A DNA stretch of 64,000 nucleotides from Paractinoplanes atraurantiacus (GTDB lineage Bacteria > Actinomycetota > Actinomycetes > Mycobacteriales > Micromonosporaceae), in contig NZ_OBDY01000010.1 in NCBI RefSeq assembly GCF_900215205.1, forward strand, positions 83,862-147,861, in the 5' to 3' direction. This document shows, piece by piece, positions 18,429 to 26,728 of this stretch. The translations under genes were made by a program, and so were the position numbers. How positions within the stretch are numbered: the stretch's first letter is position 1; the number at the start of each line of letters is the position of its first letter. The notes under the pieces were generated by a model. It was not told where the DNA came from. It did not search any database and saw only the letters and a list, made by a program, of their open reading frames with translations.

Positions 18429-19553
18429 TCAGGCGGTGGTGCAGGTGGCGCCGTTGAGGGTGAAGGACGCCGGGGCGGCGGTGTTGCCGGTGTGGGTGGC
18501 CTGGAAGCCGAAACTGGCGCTCGCGTTGGGGGCCAGCGTGCCGTTGTGGGCGACATTCCGGGCCGTGATCGCGCCCGTGGAACCGGTCAGGGTCGCGTTC
18601 CAGGAGCCGGTAATGGACTGGCCGGAAGGCAGTGTGAATCCGAGCGTCCAGCCGTTCACGGCGGTACTGCCTGTATTGGTCACCGTTACATTTGCGGTAA
18701 GACCGGTGTTCCAAGTGTTGGTCGCATAGGTGACGCGGCAGGCGGAACCACCGGGCGGCGGTGATGAGGTTGTCGGCGGGGAAGTGGGGACGCCTCCACC
18801 GTTAACCGTGGCCGCGAAATCGGTCACGGCCAAGCCGGCTCCGCCGATCCAGGGCTCGAATCCGGCTTGAATGCTCGTCAAATACCAAGCGCTGGTGATC
18901 GCACCGCGATTCTGTACGTCGCGGATGAAGTCGAGGACGCTGAACGACCACGACTGGATGGGTGACGGCGCCACGTACGAAATCACGGCATTGGAGCCGT
19001 TGCTCCCGCGCCAGACCTGCCAGGACCGCCCGCCGATCGTGGTGGTGCCGACGACCGAGCCGATGGGCTGGATCGAGCCCTGGCGGTTGAACCAGATCAT
19101 GATTTCCTGCTGGTTGACGCCGTCCTTCTTCGGCGACGGGTCCAGCCAGATGTCGTACGCGGCGTCGTAGGTGGCGCCCTGCACGTAGTTGTAGCTGACC
19201 CGGCTGGTGGCGCTGGAGATGTCGCTGACCCGGATCGGCAGGTTCGTGCCGGGGGAGCAGTTCGTGTAGTGGCAGCCGAAATAGACGGCCGGATAGGAGA
19301 CCGGGGCGCCGCTGGTGCTGCCGGTGCCCTGCTGACTCGTGATGGTGAAGCCGCTGCCGGTCACGTTGATGCACTGCTGGGCCGAGGTGCCCCAGCGGTT
19401 GTTCATGACGACGTAGCGGCCACCGATGGTGGTGGAGCCGTATTGCTCGCAGATCTCGGCATCGGCCGAGGCGGGGCCGGCGACGGTGAACGCCGCCACG
19501 CCGGCCGCGGCGAGCAATCCGGCGGCCAGGCAGGCACGGAAGAGGCGTCTCAT
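18429..19553 (-). CDS. Secreted GH12 endo-beta-1,4-glucanase with C-terminal CBM2
   Basis: A 374-residue secreted cellulase. Signal peptide residues 1-30 end PASA. The GH12 domain (about 31-250) keeps both catalytic glutamates: the nucleophile in NQQEIMIW (E150) and the acid/base in QAGFEPWIGG (E233). A Pro/Thr/Ser linker (about 252-269) leads to a CBM2 cellulose-binding module (about 271-374) with Cys at both ends (SACRVTY and ATCTTA). The ATG at 19553 is chosen because it starts the signal peptide. A perfect CebR-type palindrome lies 33 bases upstream, so expression is probably repressed in the absence of cello-oligosaccharides. Confidence 0.94.
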   Translation of the reverse strand: MRRLFRACLAAGLLAAAGVAAFTVAGPASADAEICEQYGSTTIGGRYVVMNNRWGTSAQQCINVTGSGFTITSQQGTGSTSGAPVSYPAVYFGCHYTNCSPGTNLPIRVSDISSATSRVSYNYVQGATYDAAYDIWLDPSPKKDGVNQQEIMIWFNRQGSIQPIGSVVGTTTIGGRSWQVWRGSNGSNAVISYVAPSPIQSWSFSVLDFIRDVQNRGAITSAWYLTSIQAGFEPWIGGAGLAVTDFAATVNGGGVPTSPPTTSSPPPGGSACRVTYATNTWNTGLTANVTVTNTGSTAVNGWTLGFTLPSGQSITGSWNATLTGSTGAITARNVAHNGTLAPNASASFGFQATHTGNTAAPASFTLNGATCTTA

Positions 19554-19586
19554 TTCCACATGCTCCGGGGGAGGGGGACGAGGGGG

Positions 19587-19600
19587 TGGGAGCGCTCCCA
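19587..19600. promoter_or_regulatory. CebR-type operator upstream of the cellulase
   Basis: TGGGAGCGCTCCCA is a perfect 14-bp palindrome identical to the consensus box bound by CebR, the LacI-family repressor of cellulose and cello-oligosaccharide genes in Streptomyces. It is 33 bases before the cellulase start, in promoter position. The repressor itself is not in the window. Confidence 0.88.
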
Positions 19601-19790
19601 GCACACGTTACAGGACATTCACAAGCATGAAAAGAGGGGCACCGGAGGAGCGGAATTGCGACATGCGAAGGGGGCAAATTTGCTCTGACAACGGTCGGGA
19701 GACAGAATGAAACCGTATCGACATTCACGGCGTCGCCGTCGTGCGCATAGTCGTGACTCAAATGACATCGCTGTAGGAGCGGGGCACACC

Positions 19791-20135
19791 ATGGCCAAGC
19801 AGGTAATAACCCTTCTGACCGACGACATCGACGGTGGGGAGGCCGACCGCACGGTCGAGTTCGGACTGGACGGTGTGAACTACACGATCGACCTCTCCGA
19901 GAAGAACGCGGGCAAGCTCCGTAAGGCGCTCGACCCGTTCCTGAACGCGGCCACCCGCGTCGGCCGCAGCTCGGTCGCGTCGCCGGTCCGCCGGGGCGCG
20001 CAGGCCAGCACGGGCCGCGCCAGCCGCGACCAGAACCAAGCCATTCGCGAGTGGGCCAACAAGAACGGCTACGAGGTCTCCGAGCGCGGCCGCATCCCGA
20101 GCCACATCGTCGAGGCGTACCACAGCAAGCGCTGA
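19791..20135 (+). CDS. lsr2: Lsr2 nucleoid-associated protein
   Basis: A 114-residue xenogeneic silencer that binds AT-rich DNA in the minor groove. It has the characteristic N-terminal dimerisation domain (MAKQVITLLTDDIDGGEADRTVEF, GVNYTIDLSEKNAGKLRKAL) and the C-terminal DNA-binding domain (IREWANKNGYEVSERGRIPSHIVEAY) with the RGR AT-hook-like motif. The ATG at 19791 gives the universal MAKQV start. The frame is open upstream to 19707, which would add an Arg-rich extension, but a GGAGCGGGG site before 19791 supports the short form. A strong terminator follows. Confidence 0.96.
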   Translation: MAKQVITLLTDDIDGGEADRTVEFGLDGVNYTIDLSEKNAGKLRKALDPFLNAATRVGRSSVASPVRRGAQASTGRASRDQNQAIREWANKNGYEVSERGRIPSHIVEAYHSKR

Positions 20136-20141
20136 ACCGAG

Positions 20142-20176
20142 ACGGCGCCGCCGGTTATCCCGGCGGCGCCGTTTTC
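20142..20176 (+). terminator. Intrinsic terminator after lsr2
   Basis: A perfect 13-bp stem (ACGGCGCCGCCGG at 20142-20154 with its complement at 20160-20172) has a TTATC loop and is followed by TTTCGCTTT. It begins seven bases after the lsr2 stop. Confidence 0.9.
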
Positions 20177-20198
20177 GCTTTCCAGGAGAGGAAAGGGA

Positions 20199-20936
20199 AT
20201 GCCGGTCGTCATCGTCACGGGCGCGTCGAGCGGCATCGGCCGCGCCACCGCCCAGCGCCTCGCCCGCAACGGCACCACCGTCGTGCTGGCGGCCCGCCGC
20301 GCCGACAAACTCCAGGCGCTGGCCGAGGAGACCGGCGGCCTCGCGGTGCCGACCGACGTCCGCGACCCGGCCGCGATCACGGCCCTGGTCGAGCGGGCCC
20401 GCGAGATCACCGGCCGCGTCGACGGCCTGGTCAACAACGCCGGCATCGGCGGCGCCGCGTCGGTCCTCTCGGACGACGAGGTGGTGGTCGGCATGGTCGA
20501 GGTCAACCTGATCGCCCCGATCCGCCTGATGCGCGCGGTCGTCCCGCTCATGCGAGAGCAGCGCGCCGGCGCCATCGTCAACATCGGCTCGGTCGCCGGC
20601 GAGGTCGGCATCAGCGGCGCCTATTCGGCCACCAAATTCGCTCTGCGAGGCATGACCGATTCCGTACGGCGTGAGCTCGCCGGCACAGGCATCGGCGTCA
20701 CCCTGGTGGAACCGGGCTACATCGCCGGCCCCGCCAACCAGAACCGCCCGGGCTTGCCCGGCCCGGAAATCGTGGCCGCCGCCATCGAAAGCGCCCTGAA
20801 ACGCCCCCGCCGCCGAGTGATAGTCCCCGGCAAGTACCGCGCGGCCGTCGCCGCGGCCAACGTCTTCCCGTTCGTCGCCGACCGCATCTACGCCGGCAAG
20901 GCCGCCGGAAAGAAGGAGCTGAAGGGCCGCCTCTAA
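20199..20936 (+). CDS. Short-chain dehydrogenase/reductase (classical SDR)
   Basis: A 245-residue oxidoreductase with the classical SDR features: cofactor motif VTGASSGIGRATAQRL, NNAG (VDGLVNNAGIGG), the catalytic Ser in VNIGSVAGEV and YSATK as the YxxxK pair. The Arg-rich region after the first beta strand (LAARRADKL) suggests NADP(H). The substrate is unknown. It is preceded by GGAGAGGAAAGGG, giving a good ribosome site for the ATG at 20199. It stands alone: the lsr2 terminator is upstream and the repeat tract downstream. Confidence 0.9.
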   Translation: MPVVIVTGASSGIGRATAQRLARNGTTVVLAARRADKLQALAEETGGLAVPTDVRDPAAITALVERAREITGRVDGLVNNAGIGGAASVLSDDEVVVGMVEVNLIAPIRLMRAVVPLMREQRAGAIVNIGSVAGEVGISGAYSATKFALRGMTDSVRRELAGTGIGVTLVEPGYIAGPANQNRPGLPGPEIVAAAIESALKRPRRRVIVPGKYRAAVAAANVFPFVADRIYAGKAAGKKELKGRL

Positions 20937-20944
20937 CGCGGCAC

Positions 20945-21475
20945 CGACCTCGCGCCGCGCCCTCTCCGCACCGCGCCCTCTCCGCACCGCGCCCTCTCCG
21001 CGCCGCGCCCTCTTCCTCCACGCCGTGCCCTCTTCCTTCACGCCGCCCCGTCTTCGCGCCGTGCCCTCTTCCTTCGCGCCGCGCCTTCTTCGCGCCGCGC
21101 CCTCTTCCTTCGCGCCGCGCCTTCTTCGCGCCGCGCCTTCTTCACGCCGCGCCTTCTTCGCGCCACGCACCCGCCGCGGCATGCGACCCCGCCCCACGGC
21201 ACCGCGCCCCGCCCCACCCCATCGCGCGTCCCGCCCCACCGCGCCGCGCACCCACCCCACCCCGCCGCGCACCCACCGCGTCACCCCGCGCTGCGCCGCG
21301 TCACCCCGCGCCGCGCCGGGCAGCGCCGCGTCACCCCGCGCCGCGTCACCCCGCGCCGCGCCGCGTCACCCCGCGCCGCGCCGCGTCACCCCGCGCCGCG
21401 CCGCGTCACCCCGCGCCGCGCCGCGTCACCCCGCGCCGCGTCACCCCGCGCCGCGCCGCGCCGCGCACGATGTCG
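20945..21475. repeat. GC-rich minisatellite tract
   Basis: About 530 bases made almost wholly of short direct repeats with C on the + strand. The left part (20955-21175) has 16- to 19-base units such as CCCTCTCCGCACCGCG and CCTTCTTCGCGCCGCG. After a less regular CACCCCGCCG-type middle, the right part (21290-21465) has five perfect tandem copies of the 20-mer CCGCGTCACCCCGCGCCGCG (21341-21440) plus 15-base variants. Open frames through it on both strands are only Pro/Arg/Ala or Arg/Gly/Glu repeats with no recognisable domain, so I treat it as non-coding. It is not CRISPR, having no spacers. Confidence 0.85.
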
Positions 21476-21560
21476 CGCCGCCCATCCCGGTTCGTTCCAC
21501 GGCACCGCCACGCCACCCCGCGCCGCGAGGGGTGCCGCGCGGCCTCTGGAGAATGGGCTT

Positions 21561-21923
21561 GTGAGTTCCGGTGACGTGGGGGAACTGGCGCTGGCGCGGC
21601 TGCTCGGTGCGGCGCGGCGGGTTCGTGTCTATGACCGGCGTGGGCCGATCGCCCTGGCCAGGAAGCGCCGCGATCGGGTGGACTCGCCGCTTCTGGTTGA
21701 TGTCACTGATGCCGCTTCCGTGGCCGCGCTCGGGGTGCGGCCGGACACCGAAGTCATGGACTGGATGGAGCATCCGGGGCTCTGGTTCGTGTTCGACGGT
21801 GCCGACGGCCGGCTTGGCGCCCGGCCGGCTGCGGTGGGATCCGCACGGCGACGTTCAGCTCGCCACGCCCGGGGCGTTCGTTCGGCGCTGTCCGTGTGGG
21901 GAGTCGAGGCGAGCGCGCAGTAG
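21561..21923 (+). CDS. Hypothetical protein, possibly frameshifted
   Basis: A 120-codon open frame with a GTG start. The first 85 residues look protein-like (VGELALARLLGAARRVRVYD, LLVDVTDAASVAALGVRPD, VMDWMEHPGLWFVFDGADG). After about 21815 the frame becomes Arg/Ser-rich (SARRRSARHARGVRS). A neighbouring frame there reads RLRWDPHGDVQLATPGAFV, which looks more natural. A single-base indel near 21805-21825 would join them. I do not recognise the family. The membrane glycosyltransferase starts ten bases after the stop, so the two may be cotranscribed. Confidence 0.5.
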   Translation: MSSGDVGELALARLLGAARRVRVYDRRGPIALARKRRDRVDSPLLVDVTDAASVAALGVRPDTEVMDWMEHPGLWFVFDGADGRLGARPAAVGSARRRSARHARGVRSALSVWGVEASAQ

Positions 21924-21933
21924 AGTTTGCGCG

Positions 21934-23523
21934 ATGCTGCGACGGCGCCTGCTCTATCCCATTGTGGTGGTGTTGTTGCTCGGGCAGATGGCGTTCGCCA
22001 TGGTGACGACGGCGGTGCAGCAGTCGCCGACCATCGACGAGCCGGTCTATGTGGGTACGGCCGCGGTTTACGCCCAGCAGCACAGCCTTCGCTACAACCC
22101 GGAGCATCCGCCGCTGGCCAAGCTTTTCATGGCGGCCGGGATGGCCTTCGAGGACGCGAAGCTCGATGCGGGCTATCAGGGGAATCAGTCGCTGTTGGGG
22201 CGGCATCTGCTGTACGAGTCGGGGAACAACCCGTTTCGGCTGATGCTCGCGGCCCGGCTGCCCATCATCGTGCTCACGCTGCTGTTCGGGCTGGTGGTGC
22301 TCTTCTTCGCGCGGGACCTGGCTGGGCCCTGGGCGGGGCTGGTGGCGCTGGCCCTCTACAGCTTCTCGCCCGATCTGATCGCGCACGGTGCGCTGGCCAC
22401 TCTCGACGTGCCGGCGGCGGGGCTGGTGCTGACCACGTTCTGGCTGCTGTGGCGGGCGCGGGAGAAACCCAGGCTCTACCTGCCTCTGGCCGGGGTGGCG
22501 CTGGGCGCGGCGCTGGCCACGAGGGCCAGCACGCTACCCGCGGTGCCGATCGCCTTGCTTCTGGCTCTTCTTCCCCTGCGGACGGGATGGCGGACGGGAT
22601 GGCGTACGGGAGGGAAGAAGATCTTGACCGCCGCCGGTGTCGGGGTGATCGCGGTGGCTACGGTCTGGCTGATCTATCTGGCCGTTGATCCGCGGCTCCG
22701 TTTCACCACGCCGGCCGGCATCACGAACCCGGGTGGGCTGCGCGGGCTGGCGGTCGACCTGCTGCCGTTCCCGAAGGCCTACCGGGACGGGGTGCTGATG
22801 CAGTTCAAGTTCGAGCGGCAGACGTTCAACGGGTTCCTGTTCGGCGAGGCGTACAAGGGATCGCTCTGGTACTACCTGCCGGCCGCGCTGCTGATCAAGA
22901 CGCCGCTCGGGATGATCGCGCTCTGGGTCGCGGGGACGGTGACGCTGCTGGTCAAGAAGTGGATCGCGGCGCTCTACACGCTGCTGCCGGCCGGGGTGCT
23001 GATGCTGGTGGCGATGACGGGGGCCCGCGACTACGGCAGCCGGTACGTCATCTTCATGCCGATGTTCCTGGCTGTGGTGGCCGGAACGGTGGTCTTGATC
23101 CGGTGGAAGTGGACCTGGATCCCGACGGCGGTGCTGGTCGCTTTCGTGGCGGTGAGCTCGCTGCGGACGTTCCCGTACTACCTGCCGTACTCGAACGAGG
23201 CCTTCGGCGGGACGGCGAACACCCACAACAATCTGCACGACTCGAACGTGGACTGGGGGCAGGACCTGCCGCGGCTGGCGGCGGCGCTGCGAGAGAAGTA
23301 CGCGGGTGAGAAGGTCTGGCTGGTCTACAAGGGGAGTGGGGTGCCGAGCTACTACGGCATCGACGCGCCGAACCCGCTCGGTGTGCCGCTCGACCAGGTG
23401 CACGGGATCGTCGTGGTGTCCGACTCGCGGGTGGCGCTGGCCCGCAACCAGCTCAAACGCCTGATCGACTCGAGCACGGTGATCGATCAGGTCGGCTATT
23501 CGATGACCGTCTACCGGCGCTGA
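21934..23523 (+). CDS. Membrane glycosyltransferase (GT39/ArnT-like, GT-C fold)
   Basis: A 529-residue polytopic membrane protein predicted to transfer a sugar from a lipid carrier on the outer face of the membrane. The acidic motif of the first extracytoplasmic loop is visible (SPTIDEPVY). Next come HPPLAKLF, about ten transmembrane helices and a soluble C-terminal part containing NLHDSNVDWGQDLPRLAAAL, which is common in this actinobacterial group. The acceptor and sugar are unknown. Within it a short GWRTGWRTGG repeat interrupts one loop. The 3' end overlaps the convergent TetR gene by 13 bases. Confidence 0.85.
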   Translation: MLRRRLLYPIVVVLLLGQMAFAMVTTAVQQSPTIDEPVYVGTAAVYAQQHSLRYNPEHPPLAKLFMAAGMAFEDAKLDAGYQGNQSLLGRHLLYESGNNPFRLMLAARLPIIVLTLLFGLVVLFFARDLAGPWAGLVALALYSFSPDLIAHGALATLDVPAAGLVLTTFWLLWRAREKPRLYLPLAGVALGAALATRASTLPAVPIALLLALLPLRTGWRTGWRTGGKKILTAAGVGVIAVATVWLIYLAVDPRLRFTTPAGITNPGGLRGLAVDLLPFPKAYRDGVLMQFKFERQTFNGFLFGEAYKGSLWYYLPAALLIKTPLGMIALWVAGTVTLLVKKWIAALYTLLPAGVLMLVAMTGARDYGSRYVIFMPMFLAVVAGTVVLIRWKWTWIPTAVLVAFVAVSSLRTFPYYLPYSNEAFGGTANTHNNLHDSNVDWGQDLPRLAAALREKYAGEKVWLVYKGSGVPSYYGIDAPNPLGVPLDQVHGIVVVSDSRVALARNQLKRLIDSSTVIDQVGYSMTVYRR

Positions 23524-24164
23524 GCGGCCGAGTCGAGCGTGAGCAGGCCGGTGACCGCGACGACCAGGGCCCGGCCCAGACGTTCGGCGAAGTCGACGCG
23601 TGAACCCGCGAGCCGCGGGTCCTGAACGGCTTCGGCCACGCCCGGTGACGGGTTGGCGAACGGCCACAGGCCGGCGATCAGCAGGACCGTGTACGAGACG
23701 AGCTCGCGGGCCGACTGCTCGGTCAGCTCCGGGATCCGCTCCCGCAGCATGGTCGCCAGCCGGGCCTGGAGCTCGCCGTTGGCCAGCTTGAAGTCGCGGA
23801 CCGCCTCGGCCGAGATGTTGCGCTCGAGCTCGGTGCCGAGGGCGCTCCACAGGTCGCAGATCAGCGGCCGCCCGGCCACCGACCGGGCCAGCGCCTCCAC
23901 CACCCCGGCCGGCGGCCCGGCGGGCAGTTCCAGCCCGTCGAGCCACTCGCCGAGAGCCCGGTTGAGCAGCGCGAAGAAGACCGCCTCGCGCGTCTCGAAG
24001 TAGCGGACCACGTTCGTCTTGGACAGGCCGACCCGGCGGGCGAGCTCGCGGAGGCTGATCTCGCTCACCGGCATCTCGGTGAGCAGTTCCTCCGCGACTC
24101 CTAGGATGGCCTGCCGGCGGGCCTCGCGCTGTTCAGGGCTGCGGGCCCGCTGGAAGTCACTCAT
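23511..24164 (-). CDS. TetR-family transcriptional regulator
   Basis: A 217-residue repressor. The N-terminal helix-turn-helix is RRQAILGVAEELLTEMPVSEISLRELARRVGLSKTNVVRYFETREAVFFALL in layout, with the usual YF(E/S)(T/N)RE end. The C-terminal ligand domain is divergent and the inducer is unknown. It lies 11 bases downstream of the SDR gene on the same strand and is probably cotranscribed with it. The nested palindrome at 25015-25066 before the SDR gene is its likely operator, giving autoregulation. Confidence 0.9.
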   Translation of the reverse strand: MSDFQRARSPEQREARRQAILGVAEELLTEMPVSEISLRELARRVGLSKTNVVRYFETREAVFFALLNRALGEWLDGLELPAGPPAGVVEALARSVAGRPLICDLWSALGTELERNISAEAVRDFKLANGELQARLATMLRERIPELTEQSARELVSYTVLLIAGLWPFANPSPGVAEAVQDPRLAGSRVDFAERLGRALVVAVTGLLTLDSAAQRR

Positions 24165-24175
24165 CGTCGATCACC

Positions 24176-25003
24176 TTACGCAAAGCTGACCGACTCACTC
24201 ACCGCCCGCCACTCGGCGTCCGAGGCGGCGAGGGATTCGGCCTTGGCCTGGGCGACCGCCACGGCGTCGGCGCCCAGCAGCAGGTGCAGCGGCGGCTCCG
24301 GGTGGTTGGCCACGTCGATCAGGACCTGGGCGATGCGGGCCGGGTCGCCGGGCTGGTTGCCGTTGTGCTCGCTGAAGCGGGCCACGGCGGGCTCGATGAC
24401 CGGCTTGTAGGCGTCGCTGATGGCCAGCGTGCCCATCGAGTCGCCGGCCCAGTCGGTGCGCATGCCGCCCGGCTCGGCCACGGTGATCCGGATGCCGAAC
24501 GGCGCGACCTCCTTGGCCAGCACCTCGGAGAAGCCGCCGACGGCCCACTTGGCCGACTGGTAGCCACCGAGGCCGATGCTGGCGACGCGGCCGCCGACCG
24601 ACGAGATCTGGATGATGTGGCCGTCGCCCTGCTCGCGCATGACCGGCAGGGCGGCCCGGGTGACGTTGACGACGCCGAAGAAGTTGGCCTCGATCTGGGC
24701 CCGGAAGGTGTCCTCGGGCATGTCCTCGATCGACGCCACGTCGGCGTACCCGGCGTTGTTGACCAGCACGTCGAGCCGGCCGAAGGCCTCGACCGCCTCG
24801 GCCACGGCCGCGCGGGCGGCGGCGGGGTCGGTGACGTCGAGCGCCACCACGCGGACCCGGTCGCCGTAGGTGTCGGCGAGGTCCTTCAGCTGCTCGGGCC
24901 GGCGCGCGGTGGCGACGACCCGGTCGCCGTGCTCCAGCACGGAGGTGGCCAGTTGACGGCCGAGGCCGCGGGACGTACCGGTGATCAGCCATACCTTGCT
25001 CAT
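24176..25003 (-). CDS. Short-chain dehydrogenase/reductase in a TetR operon
   Basis: A 275-residue classical SDR: WLITGTSRGLGRQLATSVL cofactor motif, VLVNNAGYADV, IIQISSVGGRVASIG with catalytic Ser, and YQSAK for YxxxK. ARRPEQL after the second strand suggests NADP(H). C-terminal GGMRTDWAGDSM is typical of the oxidoreductases often annotated as SDR family NAD(P)-dependent proteins near TetR regulators. Such pairs often answer to reactive carbonyl compounds, but the inducer here is not known. It starts with ATG at 25003. Confidence 0.9.
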   Translation of the reverse strand: MSKVWLITGTSRGLGRQLATSVLEHGDRVVATARRPEQLKDLADTYGDRVRVVALDVTDPAAARAAVAEAVEAFGRLDVLVNNAGYADVASIEDMPEDTFRAQIEANFFGVVNVTRAALPVMREQGDGHIIQISSVGGRVASIGLGGYQSAKWAVGGFSEVLAKEVAPFGIRITVAEPGGMRTDWAGDSMGTLAISDAYKPVIEPAVARFSEHNGNQPGDPARIAQVLIDVANHPEPPLHLLLGADAVAVAQAKAESLAASDAEWRAVSESVSFA

Positions 25004-25014
25004 GACGGCTCCTT

Positions 25015-25066
25015 AAGAGGCCAGTGGAATCTTGTTACGCCCACCGTAACGGGCCACTGGCCTCTT
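25015..25066. promoter_or_regulatory. Nested palindrome, probable TetR operator
   Basis: Outer arms AAGAGGCCAGTGG (25015-25027) and CCACTGGCCTCTT (25054-25066) are a perfect 13-bp inverted repeat. Inside lies GTTACG-N5-CGTAAC (25034-25050). The element ends 12 bases before the SDR start codon, so a bound repressor would block the SDR-TetR promoter. The centres of the two palindromes differ by 1.5 bases. Confidence 0.7.
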
Positions 25067-25088
25067 GTATGCCGCCTCGTGGCGCACG

Positions 25089-26660
25089 TCACGAAAGGCC
25101 GAGGATGCCCACCGCCTTCTCACGCATCTCGACCTTGCGGACCTTGCCGGTCACGGTCATCGGGAAGCCGTCCACCACGTGCACGTAGCGCGGGATCTTG
25201 TAGTGGCTGAGCTTCCCGGCGCAGAACGCCTTGACGTCGTCCGCGGTCAGCGGGGTGGCACCCGGGCGCATGACCACCCAGGCCATCAGCTCCTCGCCGT
25301 ACTTCGGGTCCGGCACGCCGATCACCTGCACGTCGGCGACGTCGGGATGCGAGTAGAGGAACTCCTCGACCTCGCGCGGGTAGACGTTCTCGCCGCCGCG
25401 GATCACCAGGTCCTTGATGCGGCCGACGATGTTCAGATAGCCGTCGCCGTCCATGGTCGCGAGGTCGCCGGTGTGCATCCAGCGGGCGGCGTCGATCGCC
25501 TCGGCCGTCGCCTCCGGCTGGTTCCAATATCCGAGCATCACCGAATAGCCGCGGGTGCACAGCTCGCCCGGCTCGCCGCGGGCCACGGCCAGGCCGGTGG
25601 TGGGGTCGACGACCTTCGACTCCAGATGGGGCATGACCCGGCCGACGGTCTCGGTGCGGCGCGCCAGGTTGTCGTCGGGGCGGGTCATGGTGGAGACCGG
25701 CGACGTCTCGGTCATGCCGTAGCAGATCGCCACCTCGGCCATGTTCATCTCGGCCACGACCCGCTTCATCACCTCGACCGGGCAGGGCGAGCCGGCCATG
25801 ATGCCGGTGCGCAGGGAGCTCAGGTCGTACGCGCCGAAGCCGGGCAGGCCCAGCTCCGCGATGAACATGGTCGGAACTCCGTACAGCGAAGTGATCTTCT
25901 CTTGCGAGACGGCCCGCAACGTGGCCGCCGGATCGAAGCCGGGCGCGGGCAGCACGATGCAGGCGCCGTGCGAGGTGGCCGCGAGGTTGCCCATGACCAT
26001 GCCGAAGCAGTGGTAGAGCGGCACCGGCAGGCAGACCCGGTCGTGCTCGGTGTAGTTGATCAGCTCGCCGACGAAGTAGCCGTTGTTGAGGATGTTGTGG
26101 TGCGAGAGCGTCGCGCCCTTCGGAAATCCGGTCGTTCCGGACGTGTACTGAATGTTGATCGGATCATCGAACGAGAGGTCGGCGACAATCGGCCCGCCAT
26201 CCTCGTAAATTCCGGACAAGTCAGGAATATAGATGACGTCGCGGAACCCGATTTCGTCGATCATCGCGCGGTAGTCACTGGTCTTGAATGACGTCGCGCT
26301 GATCAACAACTCCATGCCCGACTGCTCGACGACATAGCGCAATTCGTGCGTACGGTAAGCGGGGTTGACGTTGACCAGAATTGCCCCGATCTTGGCCGTC
26401 GCGTACTGCGTGATCACCCACTCGCCGCAGTTCGGCGCCCAGATGCCGACCCGGTCGCCCTTGCCGATCCCGCGTCTGAGCAGCCCCCGCGCCAGCCGAT
26501 CGACTTCGTCGTTCAGTTCGGCGTACGTCCAGCGGCGCCCGGCCGCCACGTCCACCAGCGCCTCCCGCTCACCGAAGCGGGACACCGTCCGTTCGAGGTT
26601 CTCGCCGATCGTCTCGCCGAGCAGGGCCAGATCCGAGGTTCCCGATGCATACGACAGCAT
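25089..26660 (-). CDS. Acyl-CoA synthetase (AMP-dependent ligase, FadD-like)
   Basis: A 523-residue adenylate-forming enzyme that activates a carboxylic acid, probably a fatty acid, to its CoA thioester. The AMP-binding P-loop is IQYTSGTTGFPKG. Further motifs are YGMTETSP, the hinge/ATP-binding GYLNIVGRIKDLVIRGGENVYPREVEE region and the C-terminal catalytic Lys in MTVTGKVRKVEMRE. The length fits medium/long-chain ligases. It starts with ATG at 26660. It is separated from the SDR operon by 85 bases holding the palindrome, and from the small secreted gene by 68 bases with nothing recognised. Confidence 0.92.
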   Translation of the reverse strand: MLSYASGTSDLALLGETIGENLERTVSRFGEREALVDVAAGRRWTYAELNDEVDRLARGLLRRGIGKGDRVGIWAPNCGEWVITQYATAKIGAILVNVNPAYRTHELRYVVEQSGMELLISATSFKTSDYRAMIDEIGFRDVIYIPDLSGIYEDGGPIVADLSFDDPINIQYTSGTTGFPKGATLSHHNILNNGYFVGELINYTEHDRVCLPVPLYHCFGMVMGNLAATSHGACIVLPAPGFDPAATLRAVSQEKITSLYGVPTMFIAELGLPGFGAYDLSSLRTGIMAGSPCPVEVMKRVVAEMNMAEVAICYGMTETSPVSTMTRPDDNLARRTETVGRVMPHLESKVVDPTTGLAVARGEPGELCTRGYSVMLGYWNQPEATAEAIDAARWMHTGDLATMDGDGYLNIVGRIKDLVIRGGENVYPREVEEFLYSHPDVADVQVIGVPDPKYGEELMAWVVMRPGATPLTADDVKAFCAGKLSHYKIPRYVHVVDGFPMTVTGKVRKVEMREKAVGILGLS

Positions 26661-26728
26661 TTCCGCAGCATGGACCGGCCGCCACCGCCGGCGCCAGCCT
26701 CAGCGCGGAAGTGGCGGCCGGAGCGGGC

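Noticed and set aside
19758..21284. A long minus-strand frame ending in KEEGAARRRRGA-type repeats
   Set aside because: It is antisense to lsr2 and the SDR gene, and its repetitive part is simply the minisatellite translated.
21341..21440. CRISPR-like tandem 20-mers
   Set aside because: The copies are directly adjacent with no spacers and no cas gene is present; it is a minisatellite.
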